Below are positions 27,101 to 36,293 of a stretch of DNA of 50,241 nt, piece after piece (position 1 is the first letter of the stretch; every line of letters starts with the position of its first letter). The position numbers and the translations under genes were made by a program. Source of the stretch: Flavobacteriaceae bacterium. Its GTDB lineage: Bacteria > Bacteroidota > Bacteroidia > Flavobacteriales > Flavobacteriaceae. The stretch covers positions 1 to 50,241 of the forward strand of contig JAURNV010000015.1 in the NCBI GenBank assembly GCA_030830005.1, written 5' to 3'. Below the pieces are notes generated by a model that was not told the DNA's origin, searched no databases, and saw only the letters and a list, made by a program, of their open reading frames with translations.

Positions 27101-27469
27101 AAGCGCCTCGGGATACGTTACCACTAGCTGCTTTGGAAACGCTTTTAATTGTTGCAATACTTCTGCTCGAAGTAGCACATTAGCGTTGTCTATTTCTTCA
27201 ATAGCGTAGGGTCTGAGATAGCTAGATGGAAAAAAAAGGGGTGACTCCGTCAAGAGTACTTCCATATCGTTTAAAAAATAGGCCGCTTCCTCCTTGTCAT
27301 TCAATACCCAAAGGACAGTGCTTTGATGTTGTTCAATTAAAGACTTAACCAAAAAACTGTGTCTAGAACCTATAAGTCCAGAAGCAAAAACACTACCGTT
27401 GGCACATACGTTCTCATACAAGGCGATATGCTGTTGATTGTTTTGATATAGCACGGGAAGTTCAGCCAC
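24155..27469 (-). CDS. mfd: Transcription-repair coupling factor
   Basis: An 1104-residue protein. It has a UvrB-like N-terminal region (residues about 20-330), the RNA polymerase-interacting domain around VGDFVTHIDHGIGTFGGLQRIEV, and a RecG-like translocase with Walker A GDVGFGKTEVAIRA, the LIVDEEQKFGV box, TLTATPIPRTL, and helicase motif VI (HQMRGRVGRSNKRAFCYF). A C-terminal TRCF domain follows. It removes RNA polymerase stalled at DNA lesions and recruits UvrA. Length and motif order are normal. A TATTTTTG -7 box lies 13 bases before the ATG. Confidence 0.96.
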   Translation of the reverse strand: MAELPVLYQNNQQHIALYENVCANGSVFASGLIGSRHSFLVKSLIEQHQSTVLWVLNDKEEAAYFLNDMEVLLTESPLFFPSSYLRPYAIEEIDNANVLLRAEVLQQLKAFPKQLVVTYPEALFELVLTSKALQRKTLVVKKGDLLSIAFVNESLFEFGFSRVDFVTEPGQFAVRGGILDVYSFSHDEPYRMEFFGDEVDTIRSFDVTHQRSTLSLESINILANIEQKHLKEERQSLLDFIKRDTLVCVQNQSLVISELDKLFAHAEKTHENLNGEISRLPPIELFCNGTLFEQQLKSFRSIQFSASKGLPTVLFNCQPQPYFQRKFDWFVEHLLQNTEQERSNHIFCASETQKERLLQIIDELAPEVPLKCWVAPLYQGFIDEDENVVCYTDHQLFERYHKFRLKNGYAKKQAISLKALSQLEVGDFVTHIDHGIGTFGGLQRIEVEGKTQEAIKLFYGDRDILYVSIHSLHKISKFNGKDGAVPKIYKLGSSAWKNIKQKTKKKVKEIAFNLINVYAKRRMNKGFSCGPDTYLQHELEASFLFEDTPDQRTATEAVKQDMEGQQPMDRLVCGDVGFGKTEVAIRAAFKAVDNGKQVAILVPTTILAFQHYNTFLKRLKDFPVRVDYLNRFRSSNQRKEVLEGIANGSIDIVIGTHQLVGKSVSFKDLGLLIVDEEQKFGVGVKEKLRSLKEHVDVLTLTATPIPRTLQFSLMAARDLSVITTPPPNRYPIESEVISWSETQIRDAVIYELQRGGQVFFVHNRIENIGEVSGMLQRLVPDARIATAHGQLPGNKLEQLMLGFIDGKFDVLVATTIVESGLDVPNANTIFINNANTFGLSDLHQMRGRVGRSNKRAFCYFITPPFSVLSPDARKRMEAISQYTALGSGFQIAMKDLEIRGAGDLLGGEQSGFINDIGFETYQKILKNAIEELQQNEFKALYPDQKPTVKELTLDTDFEIFFPTDYINNVTERLSQYQELATLKTEEELEAFGTSLIDRFGPLPEPTKTLFESVRLKWLGANLGFEKIILKKNKCICTFLADPESSFYQEDAFKYTLSNLSKMGKGQLKEKSTKDGPKLVLVIDQVTSIEKGIALLKKLLKPTTA

Positions 27470-27482
27470 ACGTTATTTTTGA

Positions 27483-27490
27483 CAAAAATA
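27483..27490 (-). promoter_or_regulatory. TAnnTTTG -7 box (TATTTTTG) for mfd
   Basis: The minus-strand box ends 13 bases before the mfd start codon. The -33 region is not clear. Confidence 0.35.
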
Positions 27491-27586
27491 CGAAGTCAAA
27501 GGGCTCTACACTGGCATAACGTTATTTTTTAAACAAATTCTTCATCAACTGTGAAGCTTTGATGACTACATTCAGGTAAGAGTTAT

Positions 27587-27594
27587 TACATTTG
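27587..27594 (+). promoter_or_regulatory. TAnnTTTG -7 box (TACATTTG) for the GNAT-lysC pair
   Basis: The box ends five bases before ATG 27600, which predicts a leaderless mRNA. A TTTG at 27558-27561 lies 25 bases upstream, rather far for a -33 element. Confidence 0.45.
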
Positions 27595-27599
27595 CCGCG

Positions 27600-28094
27600 A
27601 TGAAACAACCGCTTATTCGAACCGCAACTCCTGCTGATGTCCCTGGCATTTACGCACTTATACGTGAGTTAGCACTTTTTGAGCGCGAGCCTGATGCTGT
27701 GGAAGTTACAGAACAAGAGCTTTTGACAGACGGCTTTGGAGAATATGCTCATTTTCATTGTTACGTTGCTGAGTTAGCGGGGGTCATTGTGGGTATTGCA
27801 TTATTTTACCCTTGCTATTCTACATGGAAGGGCAAATCTTGGCATTTGGAAGATTTGATAGTAACTGAGTCGATGCGTGGAAAGGGCATTGGCTTTGCGT
27901 TGTTACAAAAATTTATCGTTTTTGCCAAGGAGTCTGGGGTTAGGCGTATTCAGTGGGCGGTATTGGATTGGAATACACCAGCCATCAATTTTTATAAAAA
28001 ACATGGGGCTACTACCCTTTCGGATTGGAGAATTACCCAAATGACCGAGGGAGCTATTAAACGATTTACAGCAAAACATCATGCGCGTATTTAA
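27600..28094 (+). CDS. GNAT-family N-acetyltransferase (diamine/spermidine acetyltransferase-like)
   Basis: A 164-residue protein starting IRTATPADVPGIYALIRELA. It carries the acetyl-CoA binding V/I-x-x-x-x-R-G-x-G-I-G motif as IVTESMRGKGIGFALLQKF, preceded by WHLEDL, and NTPAINFYKKHGA near the end. The ELALFEREPDAVEVTE segment and the LEDL strand resemble SAT1-type diamine acetyltransferases, but the substrate is a guess. It overlaps the aspartate kinase gene by 14 bases, implying translational coupling. Confidence 0.85.
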   Translation: MKQPLIRTATPADVPGIYALIRELALFEREPDAVEVTEQELLTDGFGEYAHFHCYVAELAGVIVGIALFYPCYSTWKGKSWHLEDLIVTESMRGKGIGFALLQKFIVFAKESGVRRIQWAVLDWNTPAINFYKKHGATTLSDWRITQMTEGAIKRFTAKHHARI

Positions 28095-29331
28095 ATTTGG
28101 AGGAGCATCAGTTAAAGATGCAGAGGGAGTAAAAAACGTAGTTCGTGTATTGTCTGAAACAGGACATCAAAATACCGTTGTGGTACTATCTGCTATGGGT
28201 AAAACAACCAATGCTTTAGAGGAGGTAGTGGCTGCTTATTTTGATTCACCAGAAACGTATCGTAGTTTACTTCACGAAGTTGAAGTATTTCATCAAAATA
28301 TTATCAATGAATTATTTGAGGGGAGAAATAATCCGATATCAAAAGAGGTTAAAAATCTTTTTGAACAATGTGATGCCTTTTTGGTAACTAACCGATCACC
28401 TCACGCTGCTTTTGTTTATGATCAAGTGGTGAGTTTTGGAGAGTTAGTTTCTACCACTATTGTATGCGCGTATTTAAACCATGCAGGCATCGCTACTGAG
28501 TGGATTGACGCCAGGTCGTGCATAAAAACCGATAATTTTTATCGAAGTGCTCATTTAGATTGGGATCAAACCCAAACGGCGATTCAAAATCAACTGCGAG
28601 GCACTATTTTAAAAGTCACTCAAGGATTTATTGGTTCTGACGAGAATAATTTTACTACGACACTTGGGCGTGAAGGGTCAGATTATTCAGCAGCTATTTT
28701 GGCATATTGTTTGGGAGCTACAGATGTGACCATATGGAAAGATGTGCAAGGGGTTCTTAATGCTGATCCTCGTGTTTTTGACGACACGCAATTGCTACAC
28801 CACATTTCCTATCAAGAGGCAATTGAATTGGCATTTTATGGCGCGTCGGTAATTCATCCAAAAACACTGCAGCCCCTACAGCGCAAAGAAATTCCATTGT
28901 TTGTAAAGTCCTTTTTAGATCCGAAAGCAAGTGGAACTCAAGTGGGTAAAGGGGTACGGATGCACCCTCAAGTTCCTTGTTACATAGTAAAAAGGGGACT
29001 ATCGCTTTTACGACTATCTACCCGTGATTTTTCATTTGTAGTAGAAGATAACATTAGTGAAATTTTTAGAATGTTACACGACCAAAAAATGTCTGTGGAT
29101 TTGATTCAGAATTCGGCGATAAGTTTTTCGGTGTGTGTTAATGACAAGTATAATAATATGGAAGCTTTGTTGCATTCACTCCGCGCACGATTTGATGTTG
29201 AACACACTTCTGAAGTATCGCTATACACTATACGCCATTTTGAAAGTGACTCTGCGAATGGACTTCTAAAAACGCACAACTTGCTGCTTGAACAACGTAC
29301 TCAGACGACACTTCAAATGGTAATGAAATAG
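28081..29331 (+). CDS. lysC: Aspartate kinase
   Basis: A 416-residue amino-acid kinase making aspartyl phosphate for lysine, threonine and methionine synthesis. MRVFKFGGASVKD is the nucleotide/phosphate loop, TTLGREGSDYSAAILAY and VTIWKDVQGVLNADPR are the substrate-binding and catalytic segments, and SYQEAIELAFYGASVIHPKTLQP is also typical. The C-terminal 110 residues form an ACT-like regulatory region with weaker conservation. The gene overlaps the GNAT gene and precedes the acyltransferase gene by 22 bases. Confidence 0.9.
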   Translation: MRVFKFGGASVKDAEGVKNVVRVLSETGHQNTVVVLSAMGKTTNALEEVVAAYFDSPETYRSLLHEVEVFHQNIINELFEGRNNPISKEVKNLFEQCDAFLVTNRSPHAAFVYDQVVSFGELVSTTIVCAYLNHAGIATEWIDARSCIKTDNFYRSAHLDWDQTQTAIQNQLRGTILKVTQGFIGSDENNFTTTLGREGSDYSAAILAYCLGATDVTIWKDVQGVLNADPRVFDDTQLLHHISYQEAIELAFYGASVIHPKTLQPLQRKEIPLFVKSFLDPKASGTQVGKGVRMHPQVPCYIVKRGLSLLRLSTRDFSFVVEDNISEIFRMLHDQKMSVDLIQNSAISFSVCVNDKYNNMEALLHSLRARFDVEHTSEVSLYTIRHFESDSANGLLKTHNLLLEQRTQTTLQMVMK

Positions 29332-29353
29332 TTATATTTACAAAAACCCCCCA

Positions 29354-31153
29354 ATGCCTCTTGTACAAAATTCAGATATAGTCGCTGTACTGGGCCTTAA
29401 AAGAACCGGTATTTTTGGTCGCATTATTGCAGGCGTTGTGATATGGTTGTTGCGTCTAAATGAAATAAATTCCATTTACGATAAAAGCATTGTCGATGGA
29501 GCTGAAAACCAATTTTTGGAGAAGCTTCTTTTTCACTTTAAAATAACATATCACATTAGCGATACTGAACTTAAGCGCATTCCTCAAAAAGGTCCAGTAG
29601 TAATTATTTGCAATCATCCACTTGGCGGAATAGATGGAATTATTTTGATGCATTTTTTGCAACAAGTTCGCCCTGACATAAAATTAATGGCAAACTTTTT
29701 GTTGGAGCGTGCCCTGCCTTTAAAGAAATGGATAATACCGGTAAATCCCTTTGCTGCTAAACAGTCTGACAAATCGAGTATTGGTGGATTTAGGCAGGTA
29801 TTGAGGCACCTTAAAAATGATGGCCTTTTTGCCGTATTCCCTGCTGGGGAAGTAGCATCAAAGCTAAAAAAACAAGTGCCCATTGATCCTGATTGGAACC
29901 ATGCAACCCTGCGTCTTATTCAGCATGCAAATGCACCTGTGGTGCCAATCTATTTTCATGCACGAAACAGTCCCTTATTTTATCGTTTGGCAAAAATCCA
30001 CAGTTTGTTACGTACAGCAAGGCTCCCTGCAGAATTGCTAACCCAAAAATATCGAAGTATAGGCGTTCGCGTTGGTAAACCCATTGCTTTAAAAGATCAA
30101 AAAAACTACGAAACACCTGCTTTGTACTCCCAATTTTTACGTCGTAAACTTTATATGCTTTCAAACACATATGAGCGAAAGCCTATGCTTAATCGGGTTC
30201 CAAGCGCACTACGTAGAAGGAGTAAAAAAGTAATGCCTATCGCTCCTTCTGTGCCAGTTTCGTTGCTGTTGAATGAAATTGATCACTTAAAGAAAACAAA
30301 TAAATCTCTTTTGGTCTCAAAAGATTACGAGCTTTTTTTGACTTCCGCAATTGATATTCCTAATGTGATAACTGAAATAGGGAGACAACGTGAAATAGCC
30401 TTTAGGGCAGTTGGTGAAGGCACCAACAAAGCCCTCGACTTAGATCATTTTGATGAGGATTACTTCCATCTTTTTTTATGGGATCACCATGCTAAAAGAC
30501 TTGTGGGGGCTTATCGCTTAGGGCTAGGTAAGCAATTGATGAACAAATATGGATTGTCGGGATTCTACTTGGCGGAGTTGTTTAGATTTGAACCTGAAGT
30601 CCATCATATGCTTAATAACACTATTGAGTTAGGAAGGGCTTTTGTTGCACAAGATTACCAACAACGCCCCATGCCACTATTTTTGTTGTGGAAAGGAATT
30701 ATTCATGCAACACTTCGCCACCCTGACCATATATATCTTATGGGAAGTGTGAGCATTAGCAATCAATTCTCGAAATTTACAAAATCGTTAATGATTGAGT
30801 TTATGCGCTCACACTATTATGACCCTTTTTTGGCGCAATACATCACCCCGAGAAAAGAATTTAAGGTAAAACTAAACGATGCCGATAAGGAGTTTGTTTT
30901 TGATGAAACTTCGGCAGACCTTAATAAGTTTGATAAGTTGATAGATGAGGTAGAGCCGGGAAATTTGCGTTTACCTGTTTTGATTAAAAAATACATCAAA
31001 CAAAACGCTCGCGTAGTATCTTTTAATGTAGACCCCCTTTTCAATAATGCTATTGACGGATTGATGTATATTAAAGTCAAAGACATTCCAGCTAGTACTG
31101 TTCAGCCTGTTTTGGAGGAGTTCCAATCTTCGCTAGAAGCGAATCTACATTAA
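29354..31153 (+). CDS. OlsF-like bifunctional acyltransferase (PlsC-type domain plus OlsB-type domain)
   Basis: A 599-residue protein. The N-terminal half (about 1-280) is a lysophospholipid acyltransferase with NHPLGGIDG (the catalytic His-Asp box of this subgroup), FAVFPAGEVAS and VPIYFHARNS. The C-terminal half (about 310-590) is an OlsB/hemolysin-like N-acyltransferase with GRQREIAFRAVGEGTNKALDLD, LVGAYRLGLG and ELGRAFVAQDYQ. This two-domain arrangement matches OlsF, the bifunctional ornithine-lipid synthase described in Flavobacterium and Serratia. Glycine or serine lipids are alternatives in Bacteroidota. It acts at the inner membrane. The stop overlaps the convergent arsC-like gene by four bases. 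Confidence 0.8.
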   Translation: MPLVQNSDIVAVLGLKRTGIFGRIIAGVVIWLLRLNEINSIYDKSIVDGAENQFLEKLLFHFKITYHISDTELKRIPQKGPVVIICNHPLGGIDGIILMHFLQQVRPDIKLMANFLLERALPLKKWIIPVNPFAAKQSDKSSIGGFRQVLRHLKNDGLFAVFPAGEVASKLKKQVPIDPDWNHATLRLIQHANAPVVPIYFHARNSPLFYRLAKIHSLLRTARLPAELLTQKYRSIGVRVGKPIALKDQKNYETPALYSQFLRRKLYMLSNTYERKPMLNRVPSALRRRSKKVMPIAPSVPVSLLLNEIDHLKKTNKSLLVSKDYELFLTSAIDIPNVITEIGRQREIAFRAVGEGTNKALDLDHFDEDYFHLFLWDHHAKRLVGAYRLGLGKQLMNKYGLSGFYLAELFRFEPEVHHMLNNTIELGRAFVAQDYQQRPMPLFLLWKGIIHATLRHPDHIYLMGSVSISNQFSKFTKSLMIEFMRSHYYDPFLAQYITPRKEFKVKLNDADKEFVFDETSADLNKFDKLIDEVEPGNLRLPVLIKKYIKQNARVVSFNVDPLFNNAIDGLMYIKVKDIPASTVQPVLEEFQSSLEANLH

Positions 31154-31575
31154 TTTAACAAATGGGTTTTCACAAAGGCTTTGCAGTAATCCTTTATTTC
31201 ATTACAAGTTGCAGCAAAGGCAGCATGAATTTCATTCTCGTCTTGTGAATTTAACTTAGAAGGATCTGAAAAATTCTTATGCCAACGTTGGGCGTTCTTA
31301 CTGGGGATATGCGGGCAATTTTCGTTAGCATGATCACATACTGTAATAATATGGTCAAAATCAATAGCCGCATACTCATCTACGTGATTTGAAGTATGCT
31401 CACTAATATCAAGTCCGGCTTCTTTCATAATGCTAACAGCTCTTGGATTAAGCCCGTGGGTTTCAATTCCAGCACTGTAAACAAAAACATTTTCACCACC
31501 GTAAAATTTCATAAAACCGTGAGCCATTTGGCTACGACACGAGTTCCCTGTACAAAGAATGAGTATATTTTTCAT
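31150..31575 (-). CDS. Arsenate reductase/low-molecular-weight protein phosphatase family protein
   Basis: A 141-residue protein with the LMW-PTP signature LCTGNSCRSQMA (nucleophile Cys and P-loop) at residues about 8-18. VCDHANENCP carries two further Cys residues, where thioredoxin-coupled ArsC enzymes have their redox relay, and DPSKL gives the general acid Asp. These features favour thioredoxin-linked arsenate reductase over plain tyrosine phosphatase. No ars operon genes are adjacent, so an arsenic role is not supported by context. Confidence 0.82.
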   Translation of the reverse strand: MKNILILCTGNSCRSQMAHGFMKFYGGENVFVYSAGIETHGLNPRAVSIMKEAGLDISEHTSNHVDEYAAIDFDHIITVCDHANENCPHIPSKNAQRWHKNFSDPSKLNSQDENEIHAAFAATCNEIKDYCKAFVKTHLLN

Positions 31576-31621
31576 GGGTACGAATAAATAACTTATTTAA
31601 ATTAAATAGCTTTATTTTATG

Positions 31622-32575
31622 TTAAGTTTTGTTAACGTTTTTACCCTCTAAAAGCGATGTGATTTTGGACAAAATTACCTCGCTCAGCTTTAAGTGGCTT
31701 TGTGTTGTCCAACCCGCCACGTGTGGAGATAGAAGAACTTTTGGATGTTGGGATAAATATACCCATTGGGTAGATTGTGTAAACGCTACATTAAAAGCGG
31801 AGGTCTCTATATCTAATACGTCTAAACAAGCCCCTTTTATTTTATTGCTTTTGAGCCCTTCAACTAAGTCATCTGTAACCACTTGATTTCCACGCGCTGT
31901 ATTGATAAGCCAAAAAGGCCTCTTCATTTCTTCAATAAATCGTTGATTTACATATTGATGAGTAGAATCGTTTAGCGGTAGATGGAGGCTGACTATATCC
32001 GCTTTTTTCTTTAAGGTTTTTAGGGATACTTGTTGTGCGAAGGAATCACCTATATTAGGTAATATATCATGGCACAACACGGTAACATCAAATCCTAAAA
32101 GCTTTTTAGCAAACTGTTTTCCGGTATGTCCATAGCCAATGATTCCTACCGTTTTTCCTCCAAGTTCCTCACCACGGTTTGCTTCACGTTGCCAGATTCC
32201 CATATGTACTTCGTCATTTGCATTTGGAATATTATTGAAAAGACTTAGCAACATTGCCAGCGCATGTTCGCCCACCGCAGGGCTGTTTCCTTCAGGTGCT
32301 GCTACAACATCAATTCCTAATTTTTGAGCTGTTTTTATGTCGATGTTTTCTAGCCCAGATCCAACACGAGCTATAAACTTAAGTTTTTTTGCTTTATGCA
32401 AAAAAATGCTATCAATGGGAAATCTGCTTCTTAAAACAAGTCCGTGATAGTTTTCTATTTCAGATTCAATTTCTTCTTTTGACGCGGTTGTATTTATGAC
32501 ATTATCATACCCCAACGATTTAAGGCCATCCACAAGATTAGGGTGGTTTGTGTCAATATGCAAAATCCGTATCAT
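31622..32575 (-). CDS. D-2-hydroxyacid dehydrogenase (phosphoglycerate dehydrogenase-like)
   Basis: A 317-residue NAD-dependent dehydrogenase. It shows VGSGLENIDIKTAQ, the Rossmann motif VGIIGYGHTGKQFAKKLLG, LHLPLNDST, catalytic Arg in LINTARGNQVV, Glu in the DVLDIE region, and His in LLSPHVAGWT. It lacks the C-terminal ACT/ASB domains of long PGDH enzymes. It could be SerA or a related 2-hydroxyacid dehydrogenase. The gene starts one base after the mgtE stop, so both are probably in one operon. Confidence 0.85.
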   Translation of the reverse strand: MIRILHIDTNHPNLVDGLKSLGYDNVINTTASKEEIESEIENYHGLVLRSRFPIDSIFLHKAKKLKFIARVGSGLENIDIKTAQKLGIDVVAAPEGNSPAVGEHALAMLLSLFNNIPNANDEVHMGIWQREANRGEELGGKTVGIIGYGHTGKQFAKKLLGFDVTVLCHDILPNIGDSFAQQVSLKTLKKKADIVSLHLPLNDSTHQYVNQRFIEEMKRPFWLINTARGNQVVTDDLVEGLKSNKIKGACLDVLDIETSAFNVAFTQSTQWVYLSQHPKVLLSPHVAGWTTQSHLKLSEVILSKITSLLEGKNVNKT

Positions 32576-32576
32576 G

Positions 32577-33935
32577 TTAAAAACCTAAAAGGATTTTGGC
32601 GATATAGAAAAAAAGGAAAATGCCAAAAATATCGTTGCTTGTAGTGATAAAGGGTCCAGTAGCAATAGCCGGATCAATATTGTTCTTATTTAGAATAATT
32701 GGGACAAATGTGCCAACAAGTGCTGAAACCACAATCACACACAGCATAGAGAGAGCAATAGTAAAACTAACGGATGTTTCTAAGCCAAGAAAATATCCAA
32801 AAGCAATCAATAGACCGCCCAAAGCCACACCATTGATTAGGCTTAGGCTAACTTCTTTTACTAAGCGACTAAAAAGACTTCCTTTTACAATGTCATTAGC
32901 CAAACCTTGAACGATAATAGCTGACGATTGAACCCCGACATTTCCAGCCATTGCTGCAATAAGGGGGGTATAAAAGAACAGGGCTTTATAAGAGGGATGA
33001 GTCATAACTTCTTCAAATCCTTCTAAAATAAACACACTCCCTAATCCGCCAAAAAGCCCCAAAATAAGCCATGGTAAACGTGCCTTGGTAAGATCAATGA
33101 TACTGTCGTCAGCTTCTACATCCGTAGAAATACCTGCAGCTAACTGATAATCTTTATCGGCTTCTTCTTTGATAAAATCAACAATATCATCGATAGTAAT
33201 ACGCCCTAAAAGCTTTTTGCTTTCGTCTACAACAGGGATTGCTTCTAAATCGTATTTTGCCATGAGCTTTGCAACATCTTCCCCCTCGTCATTTACGTAT
33301 ACAAAATCAACTTTAGGAATGTAAATTGACTTAATTTTTGCTCGATCATTTGAAGTTAGTAAATCTTTTAGCGATAGCCTACCTATCAAAACATTATTGT
33401 CATCGACGACATAAATGGAATGTACACGCTTTACTTCAGTTGCCTGCACACGCATCTCACGCATACATTTTGTAACGGTCCAATTTTCATTAACTTTCAC
33501 AAGCTCTTTTGCCATAAGCCCACCTGCAGAGTCTTCATCATAGGATAAAAGCTCTTGGATGTCTTGTACACGTGCTTCATCTTCAATTTGTGCAATTACC
33601 TCGGCCTGACGCTCTTCCGAAAGCTCAGCAATCAAATCAACGGCATCGTCAGTGTCAAGTTCTTCAACTTCTTCTGCAATCTCCTTTACAGAAAGCGATT
33701 CTAAAATACGTTCTCTAATGTCCTCATCAAGTTCAGTGATTACATCTGAGGTTTTTTCGGAATCGAGCAGTTTAATAAGATAAACGCCTTCGTCAGTGGA
33801 AAGTTCATCAATAATTTCGGCAAGGTCAGCGTAGTGATACTCGTTGGCACGCCTTTTAAGTGCAGCGGTTTTACGCTGCTCAATGTCGCTTTTTATTTGC
33901 GCTAAAAGTTCGTCATTGAGTTGAAAGGGTATCAT
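32577..33935 (-). CDS. mgtE: Magnesium transporter MgtE
   Basis: A 452-residue protein with an acidic N-terminal helical domain ([34 protein letters not shown]), two CBS domains (about residues 135-255), and a five-helix membrane domain starting [16 protein letters not shown]. The pore-associated [20 protein letters not shown] and the conserved Asp near the end ([22 protein letters not shown]) are present. It imports Mg2+ and is gated by cytosolic Mg2+ through the N and CBS domains. The start overlaps the rsmA end by 23 bases. Confidence 0.94.
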   Translation of the reverse strand: MIPFQLNDELLAQIKSDIEQRKTAALKRRANEYHYADLAEIIDELSTDEGVYLIKLLDSEKTSDVITELDEDIRERILESLSVKEIAEEVEELDTDDAVDLIAELSEERQAEVIAQIEDEARVQDIQELLSYDEDSAGGLMAKELVKVNENWTVTKCMREMRVQATEVKRVHSIYVVDDNNVLIGRLSLKDLLTSNDRAKIKSIYIPKVDFVYVNDEGEDVAKLMAKYDLEAIPVVDESKKLLGRITIDDIVDFIKEEADKDYQLAAGISTDVEADDSIIDLTKARLPWLILGLFGGLGSVFILEGFEEVMTHPSYKALFFYTPLIAAMAGNVGVQSSAIIVQGLANDIVKGSLFSRLVKEVSLSLINGVALGGLLIAFGYFLGLETSVSFTIALSMLCVIVVSALVGTFVPIILNKNNIDPAIATGPFITTSNDIFGIFLFFYIAKILLGF

Positions 33936-34695
33936 CAGCTATTTTTTGTGTCAACAGTATAAACTCTGAAACGCCCAACCGTTCTGGACGCTCATCAAAG
34001 ATACTATCTTCTTTTAAACTAGCCGACAGTCCAAACGATTTTAAACTGTTGCGCAAGGTTTTTCTTCGCTGTTGAAAGGCAGTTTTGACTACACTAAAAA
34101 AAAGTGCGTCATTGCAGGGTAGGGTATAATCGGATCTTCGAGTTAAGTGGATAACGCCCGAAGCTACTTTCGGCGGAGGGTCAAACACAAATCTTGACAC
34201 ATTAAATAAATAGGATGTGTCGTAAAAAGCTTGCGTGAGTACAGACAAAATTCCATACGTTTTACTGCCTGGTTTTTCACAAATTCGTTCAGCTACTTCT
34301 TTTTGAAACATACCTGCAAATTCTGGAACATATTGCCGCTGGGCAATAACTTGAAATAGAATTTGACTGGAAATATTATATGGAAAATTACCAATGATGG
34401 CGACTTGCTCATTGAAAAAATCAGTTAGGGTTAGTTTTAAAAAATCAGCTTCAATAATTCTATTTTCAAGAGAAGGAAAATGCATTTTTAGATATTCAAC
34501 CGACTCAGGATCTATTTCTACAACATGTGTTGTAAATGGTTTTTCCAATAAATATTTTGTGAGCACGCCCATTCCGGGGCCTATTTCAAGAACCCTTGAA
34601 TATCCTTTTCCCGAAAGAGTGTTCGCAATATTTTGCGCGATGTTTTCATCGTTTAAAAAATGCTGCCCTAAATACTTTTTTGGACGAACACTCAT
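33913..34695 (-). CDS. rsmA: 16S rRNA dimethyladenosine transferase
   Basis: A 260-residue SAM-dependent methyltransferase (KsgA) that dimethylates two adjacent adenines near the 3' end of 16S r[18 protein letters not shown] is the family N-terminus, [16 protein letters not shown] the SAM motif I, and [14 protein letters not shown] the catalytic NxPY motif. The C-terminal helical domain contains [13 protein letters not shown]. It overlaps DUF4286 upstream (ATGA-type, four bases) and mgtE downstream. Confidence 0.96.
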   Translation of the reverse strand: MSVRPKKYLGQHFLNDENIAQNIANTLSGKGYSRVLEIGPGMGVLTKYLLEKPFTTHVVEIDPESVEYLKMHFPSLENRIIEADFLKLTLTDFFNEQVAIIGNFPYNISSQILFQVIAQRQYVPEFAGMFQKEVAERICEKPGSKTYGILSVLTQAFYDTSYLFNVSRFVFDPPPKVASGVIHLTRRSDYTLPCNDALFFSVVKTAFQQRRKTLRNSLKSFGLSASLKEDSIFDERPERLGVSEFILLTQKIADDTLSTQ

Positions 34696-35009
34696 GAGTA
34701 TGACTTCAAGAACTCTAGTCTACTGGCAAATGCAACCCAATCTTTGGGAAAGGCACGATATAACTTTTGCATTACTAAGGGATGCCCAATCTCTTTTACC
34801 CAAGTTCGCTGCTCTGGCTCTGCGCAATAAAACTGCATGCTAAATGTGGTGCCCTTTACGGCTTCTATGCCGTCCTCAAATTCTACACGTAACAAGTCAA
34901 TTTGTTGCACAGATTGAGCAAGGTCAGGTAATAATTCTTTGTCAACATATGTCGCCCAGTCTTTCTCGATAGCAGGTTCTACAATAAATGTAATGTTGTA
35001 AATCTGCAT
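34692..35009 (-). CDS. DUF4286-family protein
   Basis: A 105-residue protein from ATG 35009, two bases beyond the serS stop; an upstream in-frame start at 35027 would overlap ser[35 protein letters not shown] and [15 protein letters not shown] match a small ferredoxin-like alpha+beta family common in Bacteroidota. Function is unknown. The gene is embedded in the serS-rsmA-mgtE run with overlaps, so it is co-transcribed with translation genes. Confidence 0.75.
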   Translation of the reverse strand: MQIYNITFIVEPAIEKDWATYVDKELLPDLAQSVQQIDLLRVEFEDGIEAVKGTTFSMQFYCAEPEQRTWVKEIGHPLVMQKLYRAFPKDWVAFASRLEFLKSYS

Positions 35010-35010
35010 A

Positions 35011-36282
35011 CTAATTGATAAAATCAAACTTGGTGTAGGGTACCAAGACTTTAGGAATATGGATCCCTTCGGAAGTTTGATGATTTTCCAACAATCCTGC
35101 CAAGATACGAGGCAATGCTAGAGAACTTCCGTTAAGCGTATGCGCAAGGTGTTTTTTCCCATCTTTGCCCTTATAACGAAGTTTTAACCGGTTTGCTTGA
35201 AAGCTTTCAAAATTAGACACAGAACTAACTTGTAACCACCTCTTTTGAGCTGTTGAATACACTTCAAAATCAAAAGTAAGTGCTGAAGTAAAGCCCAAAT
35301 CACCTCCACACAAACGAAGCACGCGGTAAGGCAATTCTAAGGATTCAAGTAATTTACTTACGTGAGCTACCATTTCGTCTAAGGCGTTATATGAATGTTG
35401 AGGCTGTTCAATACGCACGATTTCCACTTTGTCAAATTGGTGCAATCGATTTAAGCCTCTAACGTGTGATCCATAACTGCCCGCTTCACGTCTAAAACAT
35501 GGTGTATAGGCAGTCAATTTTATAGGCAATTCGGCTTCTTGCAATAGGCAATCGCGATAAATATTTGTTACCGGAACTTCTGCCGTTGGTATAAGGTATA
35601 GGTCGTCTTCGGTGATGTGATACATTTGCCCTTCCTTATCCGGGAGTTGCCCTGTTCCTAAACCCGAAGCTTCGTTCACCAAATGCGGCACTTGTACCTC
35701 GTTATAGCCTGACTTAGTGTTAAAATCTAAAAAATAGTTGATAAGCGCCCGCTGCAATTGGGCTCCTTTTCCAGTATAAACAGGAAAACCCGCTCCTGAA
35801 ATTTTGGCGCCCAATTCAAAATCGATGAGATTGTATTTTTTTGCCAATTCCCAATGGGGAAGCGCATCATTTTCTAGATTTGGGATTGTCCCTTTTTCAG
35901 AAACTACTTCGTTGTCTTGTTCCGAATTTCCTTTTGGAACACTTTCGTGCGGAATGTTAGGAAGTTGATAGAGGACTTCTTGTAAAGCATCGGAAACGTG
36001 CTGTAATTTATCCTGTAAGGCTTTTGCAGTAGCTTTTAGTGTAGCTGAGGTTTCCTTTTTTTGGTTGGCATCATCAATAGCTCCGCTTTTAAAAAGGTGT
36101 CCTATTTCTTTTGCAATAGTATTTGCGCTGGCTAGGATTTTATCAAGTTCTGCCTGAGTTGTTCTTCGCTTCTCATCTAACTCTAAAAGGAGGTTAAGTT
36201 GTGACGTTGCATCTATATTGCGTTTTGCTAAAGCTGCTACTATTTGGTCAATATGTTCACGAACGTGCGAAGGAATCAGCAT
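35011..36282 (-). CDS. serS: Seryl-tRNA synthetase
   Basis: A 423-residue class II synthetase. The N-terminal coiled-coil arm (about residues 25-105, rich in K/E/L) binds the long variable arm of tRNA-Ser. Motif 2 appears as TPCFRREAGSYGSHVRGLNRLHQFDKVEI, motif 3 as HTLNGSSLALPRILAGLLEN. Length is normal. It heads or sits within a run with DUF4286, rsmA and mgtE; ribF lies 11 bases upstream. Confidence 0.96.
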   Translation of the reverse strand: MLIPSHVREHIDQIVAALAKRNIDATSQLNLLLELDEKRRTTQAELDKILASANTIAKEIGHLFKSGAIDDANQKKETSATLKATAKALQDKLQHVSDALQEVLYQLPNIPHESVPKGNSEQDNEVVSEKGTIPNLENDALPHWELAKKYNLIDFELGAKISGAGFPVYTGKGAQLQRALINYFLDFNTKSGYNEVQVPHLVNEASGLGTGQLPDKEGQMYHITEDDLYLIPTAEVPVTNIYRDCLLQEAELPIKLTAYTPCFRREAGSYGSHVRGLNRLHQFDKVEIVRIEQPQHSYNALDEMVAHVSKLLESLELPYRVLRLCGGDLGFTSALTFDFEVYSTAQKRWLQVSSVSNFESFQANRLKLRYKGKDGKKHLAHTLNGSSLALPRILAGLLENHQTSEGIHIPKVLVPYTKFDFIN

Positions 36283-36293
36283 AATCGTATTTT

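Noticed and set aside
31150-31575. Arsenic resistance operon
   Set aside because: Only the ArsC/LMW-PTP-type gene is present; no arsR, acr3 or arsB-like neighbour is visible.
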